The translations under genes and the position numbers were made by a program. Shown here in pieces: positions 1-8,976 of a stretch of DNA of 26,601 bases. The stretch is from positions 1-26,601 of the forward strand of contig CALAQT010000457.1 in the NCBI GenBank assembly GCA_937888775.1, in the 5' to 3' direction. The DNA is from an uncultured Actinomycetes bacterium (lineage in GTDB: Bacteria; Actinomycetota; Thermoleophilia; Solirubrobacterales; Solirubrobacteraceae). A model generated the notes under the pieces. That model made no database searches and was not told the DNA's origin. It worked only from the letters and a program-made list of their open reading frames with translations. Positions within the stretch are counted from its first letter, which is position 1. Every line of letters starts with the position of its first letter.

Positions 1-221
1 GCGCGCGATCGCTTCGCCGAAAAGCGGGCGTCCGGATCTCGGCCGCGCCGAGTAGTTCGTCGCTCGCGCTTTCGCCCAAATCCAAGCGTCTAGCGCGACC
101 CGCTTGTGGCGACGAGCAGGGAAGCGGCCAGCGTTGATGCCGAGTCCCGCTTAGCTCGTTTCGCGGGTCTCACGATCCGACTTCGCGCGAGCGCGTGTTG
201 TTAGGCGCCCGCCGGCAGCCG

Positions 222-2151
<1,930 letters not shown>

Positions 2152-2220
2152 GACCGTGTGGCTCCTTGTGGTCGTGGAAGATGTCGCTGGAGTCCAAGAA
2201 AGCACGGGATCGCGGAAGGT

Positions 2221-2258
2221 GAGAGTCCCTGTTGATAGGGGTACTGGCAGGGTCTCCC
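2221..2258. promoter_or_regulatory. Candidate operator between reductase and regulator
   Basis: An imperfect inverted repeat lies in the 138-base divergent intergenic region. The left arm GAGAGTCCCTG (2221-2231) matches the reverse complement of the right arm CAGGGTCTCCC (2248-2258) at 9 of 11 positions, with perfect inner CCCTG/CAGGG. The 16-base spacer puts the arm centres about 27 bases apart. This is what a dimeric helix-turn-helix regulator could bind, and its placement between the divergent genes fits autoregulation plus control of the reductase. A role as operator is inference. Confidence 0.4.
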
Positions 2259-2289
2259 ACGCGGGGGCCGGCGGGTCTACCCTGCGGTT

Positions 2290-3171
2290 GTGGACACCAA
2301 GACCGAGATCCGCGAGTTCCTGACCTCAAGGCGGGCCAGGATCACGCCGGACCAAGCCGGCGTCGCAAGCTACGGCCCGCGCCGCGTCCCCGGGCTGCGC
2401 CGTGAGGAGGTCGCCGTCTTGGCCGGCGTGAGTGTTCCGTACTACACCCGACTGGAGCGGGGAGACATGAATGGCGTCTCGGAGAACGTCCTCAATGCGC
2501 TCGCCGGCGCGCTGCAACTCGACGACGCCGAGCGCGCCCACCTCCTCGACCTCGCCCGTGCCGCACACCCAACGCCCGCGCGGCCGCGCCGGCGCCACGC
2601 CAAGCAGAGCGTCCGGCCCGAAGTCCAGTGGATCCTCGACGCGATCACCGGCGCCGCTGCGTTCGTGAGCAACGACCGCCTCGACATCCTCGCTGCCAAC
2701 CAGCTCGGACGCGCGCTCTACTCCGAGCTGTACGACAGGCCGGCACGGCCGGTCAACACGGCCAGGTTCGTGTTCCTCGATCCGCGAGCCGAGACGACCT
2801 TCGTCGAGTGGGACCGCGTCGCCACCGAGACCGTCGCGATCCTGCGCTCAGCCGCCGGCCGCGACCCGTACAACCGCGACCTCTCAGACCTCGTCGGCGA
2901 GCTCGCGACCCAGAGCGAGGCGTTCCGCACCCGCTGGGCCACGCACAACGTCCGCTTCCACAACACCGGCGTCAAGCACTTCCACCATCCCGCCGTCGGC
3001 GACCTCACCCTCAGGTTCAACCGACTCGATCTCGCCGCGGACCCCGGACTGACCCTCTTCACCTATAACGCCGAGCCCGCCTCTCGCTCAGAGGAAGCGC
3101 TGGGCCTCCTCGGGAGCTGGGCAGCCACGATCGACGCCGCTGAATCAGCGCGGGCGACCGACCAAACCTGA
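2290..3171 (+). CDS. XRE-family regulator with MmyB-like ligand-binding domain
   Basis: This 293-residue protein is a two-domain transcription factor. Residues about 5-85 form a helix-turn-helix domain with the actinobacterial signature [24 protein letters not shown] and the helix after it. Residues about 108-280 match the MmyB-like ligand-binding (PAS-like) domain, with [39 protein letters not shown] and [10 protein letters not shown]. The start is GTG at 2290. No Shine-Dalgarno sequence precedes it, and a TACCCT box at 2278-2283 lies 6 bases upstream, so leaderless transcription is plausible. It diverges from the aldo/keto reductase, which it probably represses or activates together with itself. 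The small-molecule ligand is unknown. Length and domain order are normal for the family. Confidence 0.92.
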   Translation: MDTKTEIREFLTSRRARITPDQAGVASYGPRRVPGLRREEVAVLAGVSVPYYTRLERGDMNGVSENVLNALAGALQLDDAERAHLLDLARAAHPTPARPRRRHAKQSVRPEVQWILDAITGAAAFVSNDRLDILAANQLGRALYSELYDRPARPVNTARFVFLDPRAETTFVEWDRVATETVAILRSAAGRDPYNRDLSDLVGELATQSEAFRTRWATHNVRFHNTGVKHFHHPAVGDLTLRFNRLDLAADPGLTLFTYNAEPASRSEEALGLLGSWAATIDAAESARATDQT

Positions 3172-3774
3172 AGTGAAGGCGACAGCAGTGTCCAGGCGTC
3201 CACTCACGCGGCTATGAGCAGGCCCGCTTTTCTCGCAGCACGAGCACTCTTGCCGTGCTCAAGGCGGGCCCTGCTACGCGCGGCAAGCAGGGCACTCGCA
3301 TCCGTGCTGTCGAGCGCCGCCAATCGCGAGCTCGCCTTCGCGGGAAGGATGCGCCGAGCGCGGCCAGCCATCGGCTTCCCGCCGTCGGACGCTCCCGAAC
3401 GCTCACAGGCCGGTGAATCCTCAGCGCTCCCTGGCGCGGTTCCGTGATCGCTCCGTGCACCGCAGACGACCTCCGCGCCGCGTCGGCGGGGCGACGGCTG
3501 CATCCGATGTCGTTTCCGCTGACACGAAGTGTCGTCTGACCCGTCGACAGGTGCCACGCGACATCAGGATGTCAGCGGATTGCGTCAGCGGATGGCAGCG
3601 ATGGCGCCATACATCTCGCGCGCCGAGAGCGATCAGGCGCCAGTCGACGGCGAGCCCTTCGAGCGACACGTCCCTTCGAGCGTTCCCGAGCCGGACGCCG
3701 CGCCCTTTGCGTGCCCGGGCATCAGCGTTCCCGGATGATGGAGGGATCGCGTCAGCACCGGCGAACAGGAGGTT
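3172..3774. other. Gene-free interval before the recombinase
   Basis: I see no convincing coding sequence here. Open frames exist on both strands but have arginine/serine-rich compositions typical of random high-GC frames and no recognisable motif. The interval holds a large stem-loop at 3217-3275. Near 3243 and 3292 it has two loosely similar stretches, each with GCACTC followed by CCGTGCT. It ends with AGGAGG at 3767-3772. Confidence 0.6.
3217..3275. repeat. Long stem-loop downstream of the MmyB-type regulator
   Basis: AGCAGGCCCGC (3217-3227) pairs with GCGGGCCCTGCT (3264-3275) with one bulged base. Inside it AGCACG (3237-3242) pairs with CGTGCT (3254-3259). The stem begins 45 bases after the regulator stop, so it may end that transcript, but no T-run follows. 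Its outer AGCAGGC sequence also occurs in the inverted repeat at 4844-4885 beyond the recombinase. Confidence 0.45.
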
Positions 3775-4671
3775 ATGACTACTCTTTCGCTAGGAGCACC
3801 CGAGACGTGCGAGCAACTCGTGCTCGCCTTTCTTGCCCACCTCGAGCGGGAGCGCGGGCTGGCCCGCAACACGCTCGAGGCATACCGCGGTGACCTGCTT
3901 CAGTTCGGCGCGTTCCTCGCCCACCGCGAGCGTGACGCGCTCGCTGCCGAGCACGACGATCTTGCCGCGTTCGTCGACGAGCTGGCGAGCAGTCGGGCAG
4001 GCAAGGCACCACTCGCGGCCGCGACGCTGCAACGCAAGGTCGCCTGCCTGCGCTCGTTCTACGGTCACCTGCACCGCATCGGAATGATCGAGAGCAACCC
4101 GGCTCGTGAGCTGCGCGGCCCGCGGCTGGTGCAGCGGCGCCCAAGATCACTCAGCCGCGAGGAGATCCAGCAGTTGCTCGCCCAGCCGCGCGGGACGAGC
4201 CCAGCCGCGTTACGCGACCGCGCGCTGCTCGAACTGCTGTGTGCGTGCGGAGTCCGAGCGTCAGAGGTGATCGCGCTCGAGCAATGCGACCTCGACCTCC
4301 CGACCGCCGTGCTGCGCGCAGATGCCAACGGGCCCAAAGACCGGCTCGTGCCGATTCCAAGCAGCGCGCTGGCCGCCATCCGCGACTACGTGCAAGGCGG
4401 CCGCCCGCTGCTCGTCGGACCTGGCGAGCGGCAGCGTGTGTTCGTCAACCAGCGCGGAACCGGACTCACGCGCCAGGGGCTCTACAAGATCATCCAGCGC
4501 CACGCGCGCACCGCCGGGCTGACCGAGCAGATCAACCCGCGCACGCTCCGCCGAGCCTGCGCGACACACCTGCTCGACGACGGCCGCGAGATACGCTCGC
4601 TACAAGCCCTGCTCGGGCACACCGACATCGCCACCACCCGGCTCTACACCCAACTGGCCGCCGCCGCCTGA
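3775..4671 (+). CDS. XerC/D-like tyrosine recombinase with altered active site
   Basis: This 298-residue protein has the two-domain layout of Xer-type site-specific recombinases. An N-terminal core-binding domain covers residues about 12-110 (AFLAHLERERGLARNTLEAY, ATLQRKVACLRSFYGHL). A C-terminal catalytic domain covers about 125-295. Arg161 (CGVRASEV), Arg259 (TLRR), His282 (LLGHTD) and the nucleophile Tyr291 (RLYTQ) are in place. Two other family residues are not. The beta-hairpin Lys (Lys172 of E. coli XerD, first K of GKGNKER) aligns with Asn185 in ANGPKDR. The His of the HxLR box aligns with Arg256 in PRTLRR. The ATG is only 2 bases after AGGAGG, closer than usual. It may be a mobile-element integrase or a domesticated relative rather than the chromosomal dimer resolvase. 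Family call firm; activity doubtful. Confidence 0.9.
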   Translation: MTTLSLGAPETCEQLVLAFLAHLERERGLARNTLEAYRGDLLQFGAFLAHRERDALAAEHDDLAAFVDELASSRAGKAPLAAATLQRKVACLRSFYGHLHRIGMIESNPARELRGPRLVQRRPRSLSREEIQQLLAQPRGTSPAALRDRALLELLCACGVRASEVIALEQCDLDLPTAVLRADANGPKDRLVPIPSSALAAIRDYVQGGRPLLVGPGERQRVFVNQRGTGLTRQGLYKIIQRHARTAGLTEQINPRTLRRACATHLLDDGREIRSLQALLGHTDIATTRLYTQLAAAA

Positions 4672-4735
4672 CCAGAACCATTTCGCTTCGCGGTCACAGC
4701 GAGAACGCCGACGGCCGGGACTGGTCGAACGGTCG

Positions 4736-4754
4736 GTGACGCAGCGAGCGTCAC
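4736..4754. repeat. Perfect 7-bp stem-loop after the recombinase gene
   Basis: GTGACGC (4736-4742) and GCGTCAC (4748-4754) are perfect inverse complements around a 5-base loop. It lies 65 bases after the recombinase stop and just before a larger inverted repeat. It could be a weak terminator without a T-run, or part of a recombination site. Confidence 0.5.
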
Positions 4755-4760
4755 GGGGGT

Positions 4761-4798
4761 GCGTCGGGTCCGTTACACGGGGTTTTCGGACCCGACGC
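4761..4798. repeat. Perfect 12-bp inverted repeat
   Basis: GCGTCGGGTCCG (4761-4772) and CGGACCCGACGC (4787-4798) are perfect inverse complements separated by 14 bases that include GGGGTTTT. It is 90 bases downstream of the recombinase stop. As RNA it is a strong hairpin and might terminate transcription. As DNA it has the shape of a binding site for a symmetric protein pair such as a recombinase dimer. The choice cannot be made from sequence alone. Confidence 0.6.
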
Positions 4799-4843
4799 TC
4801 CGTCGCGGCGCAATCGCTCCGACCAATCTCCTGATCGTGCTCC

Positions 4844-4885
4844 ACATGCCTGCTCTTGCCGACGCCAGAGCGGAAGCAGGCATGT
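4844..4885. repeat. Perfect 11-bp inverted repeat
   Basis: ACATGCCTGCT (4844-4854) and AGCAGGCATGT (4875-4885) are perfect inverse complements with a 20-base spacer. It is the third inverted repeat within 220 bases downstream of the recombinase. Its spacer starts with CTCTTGCCG, a string also found in the stem-loop upstream of the recombinase at about 3247-3255. Confidence 0.6.
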
Positions 4886-5354
4886 CGCGATATGGCCCGT
4901 CCAGCGGCATTGCAGCGACGTGGAGTTCGACCGCGCCCGCAGGCACTCTTGTGCGCTCGGACAATCGGCGCTCGTCGACGACGTCGCAGCGCGCTACGTG
5001 TGGGCGCCTGCGTCGGTGGCAATCCGAGCGCCGGTCTTCGGGCAGTTGGCCGGCCGCGACGCTGTCGCTTTCAACGCCCGATGCTTGCTGGCCGAGTAGC
5101 TCAGCGGCTCGCACCCAGGCCCCGATCAACCCGACCCCGCCGAGCCCGAAGCTGTCGCAGGTAGCCCAACCCGACAGCGAGGCAACTCGTGGAATTGGCG
5201 ATGCGCAGGGCAGCATCGGGCTCGCGGCAAGATCTTCATTCGTCCGCGGGCAGGCGTGTGTGCCAGCGAGCGCGCGGAACTGCGCGTGCCCGGGCGTGGC
5301 GCGCCGTGCTCGGAGAAAGGTCGCTAGCCGGTGCTACCCGCGAGGTGCCAGGCG
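4886..5354. other. Gene-free interval before the lipoprotein cluster
   Basis: No coding sequence with recognisable features is seen on either strand. Frames that stay open are rich in Arg, Ser and Ala and carry no motif. A tRNA-like GAGTAGCTCAGCGG stretch near 5095 has no matching T-arm. There is no clear terminator for the minus-strand lipoprotein genes that converge on it. Confidence 0.5.
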
Positions 5355-5885
5355 TTAGCGTAGGCCGCAGGCGGCGCCTGCTTTCAGAAACGCCGGGGAT
5401 TGCTGGGTCCCCGGGGGCAGCGGCCAGTACATCCCTGCGCGCCAGACCCCTTCATCCTGGTTGGGTGGGCGGCTCGATATGACCGGGTCCGGGAAGTCCG
5501 GGAGGCCGTGCCGGCGCATGCACTTAGAGAACGACAGTCCGGCGGTCCTTTGGCGCTCCGAGGCTTTGGGCGGCCCGCCGGCCGGTCCGGGTTGCAGCCT
5601 GGCGCAGTCCTGCAGCGCGGCTTGGTAGGAGGGCGATTGCGGGTTGATCGAGGACGGGAGGGCAACACCGCCCTCCGGGCTGGGGTCCGGGAAGCCGGTC
5701 ACGCCGTGCGAGCGCATGCAGTCCGTGTAGGCGATTGCCTGTCCGGCGCTAGCCGACCCGATCGTGCTCGGCTCGCTCGATGAGCCACATGCGGCGATCG
5801 TGACTGCGCAACTGACCACGGCCAGCACGCTCCAAGCGCGGACGCGGTGGCCGTCTCCTGGCTCGACGCAGTTGGGATGAGGCAT
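5355..5885 (-). CDS. Lipoprotein with two C-x3-H/FPDP modules (third in row)
   Basis: This is the last of three related minus-strand genes. The signal peptide (VRAWSVLAVVSCAVTIAAC) ends in the lipobox IAAC, so the product should be lipid-anchored outside the membrane. The mature part has two copies of one module. The first runs from TDCMRSHGVTGFPDP to NPQSPSYQAALQDC; the second from SKCMRRHGLPDFPDP to QQSPAFLKAGAAC. The mature chain has exactly four Cys besides the lipidated one, two per module, and ends three residues after the last. I chose the ATG at 5885, 23 bases after the upstream stop. The frame is open to another ATG at 5948, which would overlap the preceding gene by 40 bases; neither has a clear ribosome binding site. 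Similar proteins occur as uncharacterised lipoproteins in actinobacteria; I know no function. Confidence 0.85.
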   Translation of the reverse strand: MPHPNCVEPGDGHRVRAWSVLAVVSCAVTIAACGSSSEPSTIGSASAGQAIAYTDCMRSHGVTGFPDPSPEGGVALPSSINPQSPSYQAALQDCARLQPGPAGGPPKASERQRTAGLSFSKCMRRHGLPDFPDPVISSRPPNQDEGVWRAGMYWPLPPGTQQSPAFLKAGAACGLR

Positions 5886-5908
5886 GGCGTGGGCCGGGCC
5901 GCGGTCGG

Positions 5909-6499
5909 TCAGGGGACTCCCGGGAGGTTTGCTCCGACGTTCGCGCATATCTTCGAGGCGTTGAGGAAGGCGGGGGCTTGGGGGTTGACCCCGGCTTGGA
6001 GGCGGAGTCCCACGCCGTGGCCGCCGGGGCCGAAGAATGGGTCTGGGAAGTTCGGGACGCCGTGGGTTCGGATGCAGTGCGCTTTCGCGATCATCGCTTC
6101 TTTCTGAGCCCCCGTGAGCGGTGGAGGCTGGCTCGCGGCGGCGAGATGGCAGGTTTTGGCGGCGTTCGTGTAGGCGGGCCCGCTCATCGGGACACCGTTG
6201 ATCGTGAACGTCGAACTGCCGGAAGTGCGCTGGATCGAGAACCCGCCGGCGCCCTGACCCGCGGCGGCTGCGGTCGGGTCGGGGAAGTCAGAGACGCTGT
6301 GGGAGCGCATGCATTGCGCGACCTTTACGTCGGCGTTGTAGGACCCGCTACCGCTGCTGGGCTTGTTGGCGGATGATCCGCACGCGACGAGGACCAGCGA
6401 GCACGTCGCGGCGGCCGCCGCGACGTGCCACCAAGGCGGGTGATTGCGCCTTGTCCCGCGGGTAGGCTCGGGGTGCGCGTCGATGTGAGTCCTTTTCAT
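5909..6499 (-). CDS. Lipoprotein with two C-x3-H/FPDP modules (middle)
   Basis: This 196-residue product has a basic N-terminus, a hydrophobic AAAAATCSLVLVAC signal with lipobox LVAC, and a Ser/Gly-rich linker. Two modules follow. The first starts at AQCMRSHSVSDFPDP and ends at GPAYTNAAKTC. The second starts at AHCIRTHGVPNFPDP and ends at NPQAPAFLNASKIC. Again there are exactly four Cys after the lipidated one. Module one departs from the others in having Ser for Gly after His, and a longer Gly/Ser/Thr-rich insert between FPDP and the second Cys. The ATG at 6499 follows a weak AAAGG. It is 112 bases downstream of the first lipoprotein gene and just upstream of the third, so a shared transcript is likely. 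Function unknown; a periplasm-like or cell-wall location is inferred from the lipobox. Confidence 0.88.
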   Translation of the reverse strand: MKRTHIDAHPEPTRGTRRNHPPWWHVAAAAATCSLVLVACGSSANKPSSGSGSYNADVKVAQCMRSHSVSDFPDPTAAAAGQGAGGFSIQRTSGSSTFTINGVPMSGPAYTNAAKTCHLAAASQPPPLTGAQKEAMIAKAHCIRTHGVPNFPDPFFGPGGHGVGLRLQAGVNPQAPAFLNASKICANVGANLPGVP

Positions 6500-6611
6500 G
6501 CGAACGACTGCCTTTGTACCCGGTGGGCTGTAACGAGGCGGTTACGGCGCGGCGTCGACTGGACCCGGGCATCGTCCGGCTCGGTCTTGGTGGCTGTTGG
6601 GTCCGCTCGGG

Positions 6612-7181
6612 TCATCTGCGTTGGCAGATCTTCTGGGCTTGTTGGAAGGCGGGTGATCGGGGGTTGATGCTGCCGCCGCCGGACTTGACCGAGGTGCCCC
6701 CGCCGGAGGTGCTGACGATGGGGTCGGGGAAGTTGGGGACGCCGTGCTTGCGCATGCATTCTGCGTGGGCGAGTGCGGCCTCTCTGGCTTTGGCCGGTAT
6801 CTGATGGCGAGCGCCGCTTTCCCCGCCGATCAGCGGCTGGCACGTCTTGTCGGCGGATTCATACGCGGGTGACTGTGGGTTGAGGTTGGAGGGCAGGTCG
6901 AAGTTGTAGCCGTCGATGCCGAAGCTGTTCGGGGTTTCGGTGGTGCTGGGGTCTGGGAAACCGGAGACGCCGTGGTCACGCATGCAGGCTGAGAACTTGT
7001 CCAACCGTGCGATTGTGCTCAGACCGGCGCTCGATCCGGTGCCCGTGGTGCTCAAGGACCCGCAGCCCGCGATCACCAGCACGCCGGACACGACGGCGGC
7101 GGCCGCGGCGACCGGAACCCGATCGCGAGCCAGGTGGAATGGCACGAACATTCCACCGTGGTGTACCGGCTGCCCGGTCAC
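6612..7181 (-). CDS. Lipoprotein with two C-x3-H/FPDP modules (first in row)
   Basis: This 189-residue product has an Ala/Val-rich signal segment ending in the lipobox IAGC and a Ser/Thr/Gly-rich linker. Module one runs from SACMRDHGVSGFPDP to LNPQSPAYESADKTC. Module two runs from AECMRKHGVPNFPDP to INPRSPAFQQAQKIC. The protein ends with Arg-Arg two residues later. It has the same four-Cys plan as its two downstream paralogues. An internal ATG at 7151 would also keep the signal peptide, and no strong ribosome binding site separates the two choices. Each Cys-x3-His differs from a haem c site (CxxCH), so haem attachment is not supported. Paired disulfides or metal binding are possible but unproven. 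Confidence 0.87.
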   Translation of the reverse strand: MTGQPVHHGGMFVPFHLARDRVPVAAAAAVVSGVLVIAGCGSLSTTGTGSSAGLSTIARLDKFSACMRDHGVSGFPDPSTTETPNSFGIDGYNFDLPSNLNPQSPAYESADKTCQPLIGGESGARHQIPAKAREAALAHAECMRKHGVPNFPDPIVSTSGGGTSVKSGGGSINPRSPAFQQAQKICQRR

Positions 7182-7274
7182 ACCGCGGTTACGCCAGCCC
7201 GAGCTCGGATCTGTCGCAGCAGACGAGGTGCCGGATGGGTATGGCCAACCGACGCGCAGCCTGAACCCACCGTC

Positions 7275-7607
7275 TCAGGCGGCGGGGGTGCTTCCGGGCG
7301 ACCGCTTGCCGGCGGCAAGCACGCGGAAGGCGCTGGAGAGGCCGAGCGCGACCAGCACGATCGAGATGATCCGGAGCCGCTTCTCGCCCGCAGGCGCGAG
7401 CTGCCTCGGCGGTGGATACCCGATCCGGGCGATCGTGGCCGACGTCCATCCCATCCACCACCCGCCACACACAACCCGAAGCGTGTTCCAGGTCTGAGCA
7501 TCCAACCGGCGCCGCCCGAGCAGGAGGATGACGCCCCACACACCGGCGCAGCCGACGCTGTACGACGTGTAGGTGCTGCGCCGTGTCCTCTCCGGTGACC
7601 GCGACAT
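7275..7607 (-). CDS. Small three-helix membrane protein of unknown function
   Basis: This 110-residue protein is not assigned to a named family. Three hydrophobic helices are visible: about residues 14-31 (SYSVGCAGVWGVILLLG), 42-60 (around VVCGGWWMGWTSATIA) and 78-97 (LRIISIVLVALGLSSAF). Short basic and proline-rich loops (GRRRLDAQTW, GYPPPRQL, GEKR) separate them. The same frame is open up to 7880, but the added residues are Arg/Ser-rich and look non-coding, so I start at the ATG at 7607. It lies 93 bases upstream of the first lipoprotein on the same strand and may belong to that transcript. Composition and helix pattern make it a real gene; the start is uncertain. Confidence 0.7.
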   Translation of the reverse strand: MSRSPERTRRSTYTSYSVGCAGVWGVILLLGRRRLDAQTWNTLRVVCGGWWMGWTSATIARIGYPPPRQLAPAGEKRLRIISIVLVALGLSSAFRVLAAGKRSPGSTPAA

Positions 7608-8976
7608 CTGAGAGGTCGATCTTCGCACGCTGGTCACGTCGCACGTCGCTCTCTGCGCCCGATTCTGACCGCGCGAGCGCCGGCTGCCGGTCCCGGACAG
7701 CGCGGTAGCGAACCGACCGCCCGTGCTGCGTAGCCGTCGAGACCCGCTCGGCGACGAGACACGCATCTCGCCCCGCCCGTCGACCTTCCCGGATTGCGCG
7801 GGAAGCGCGGCCAGACCCAGTCGATCGACCGCCCGCTCGTCAACGCCCGCGCGGCAATCCGCTCTCTCGCTCCCTCCCACGGACTGTCGCTCTTCGCTCG
7901 GCGCGCTTGCCGGTGGAACGGCTCGCCAGCACTCAGCAGGGCGACCGCGCCGCTGGCACCGTCGGATCCGTCGCCGACGCGAATAGCCCTTTGCGACAGC
8001 GAGCGGCGGGTCGCACTGCCGGCTCTACTGGCCGCTCCCGGCGAAGACCAGGTACCTCGCCGCCGTGCGCCACGTGGCCGGTGTAGCGGCAAAGCGGGCA
8101 CGCGGCAGGCGATGGCGCGAAGGTCGGGTCGTGGCTGCTCGGCACCAGCACCGGCAGTCTGGTCGACGGCTCCGACACTGCTGCTCTTCTGCTTGCAGCC
8201 GGCGTGAACCTGGCTAACGCTGGGGCTGGTCGGCCCGTCGGCAGCGCCAGAGTGCTGTCACTGCCGGGGCAGACGGGCAGCCATTGCCGCGCTGGGCGGC
8301 GTGACTCCTGGCGTTCCTAAGCAGTCGTCTCGCGGGGCCCTCCAACGCGCGTGCGTGCTTCCGCAACGCTGCGAAGGAGGAGTCTGCCGGGCGCCTCGCT
8401 GGACAGTTGCTGTTCGTCGGTTGCGCAAGCCCGCGTCGGCGTCCTGGTGGCTAGCGCCCGTGGATTGCGGAGCGGGAGTCGATCAGTCGTCTCGGGGGCC
8501 TCCTGTCTTTCGGCTTTGCGGGGATCGACTGGTGTTCGTCGAGCTTGAGTAAGTTGTGGGTGGAGGGTGATCAGACGCCACTCAGAGCGTGCTGCGGATC
8601 TGCCGGTCGTTGGAAGCGGTGCTTGGGTTCAGCTTTGTGTTCGCGTAACGGGGCTCGATCATCGCCTTGCGTGGCGCGTCGCGTGGAGCCCGGCATCGTG
8701 GTCGGTCGCAATACTCGTCGCATGTGTGGGTAGGCCCACCAGGCGTCCCGTGTCGGCTTGCGACCGTCGTCCCCTGCCGCAGCCAGCTGGCATCTCTTGG
8801 GCGTTTCGCAAATCGGCGGGAGCGATCGGGCAGATGGCGTGATTGCGGTGATCGGATGTCGTGGGCGTTGAAGCTGAGGAATGGCGACCTCTCGCGCTTG
8901 GTCCGGCGGACGGTTTGGGATCGGTATTCAGGCTCGCGGGCAAGCACGGTGTTGGACGCTGGCAAGCCTCGGGTTC
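7608..8976. other. Long gene-free interval
   Basis: About 1.4 kb between the small membrane protein and the GGDEF-EAL gene has no frame I would call coding. Translations on both strands are Arg/Ser/Pro-rich and motif-free. A short string CAGTCGTCTCG occurs twice, near 8322 and 8484, each time followed by a G-rich run and CCTCC or CCCTCC. Decayed genes or a non-coding RNA cannot be excluded. Confidence 0.5.

Noticed and set aside
5089..5170. tRNA-like GAGTAGCTCAGCGG stretch
   Set aside because: The D-arm-like string is not followed by an anticodon stem or a GGTTCRA T-arm, and no acceptor pairing is found.
5355..7181. Haem c binding by the CMRxH motifs
   Set aside because: Haem c attachment needs CxxCH or near variants with two Cys; here a single Cys is followed by His at +4.
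7634..8207. Overlapping frames on both strands of the 7608-8976 gap
   Set aside because: All are Arg/Ser/Pro-rich with no motif; neither strand gives a convincing protein.
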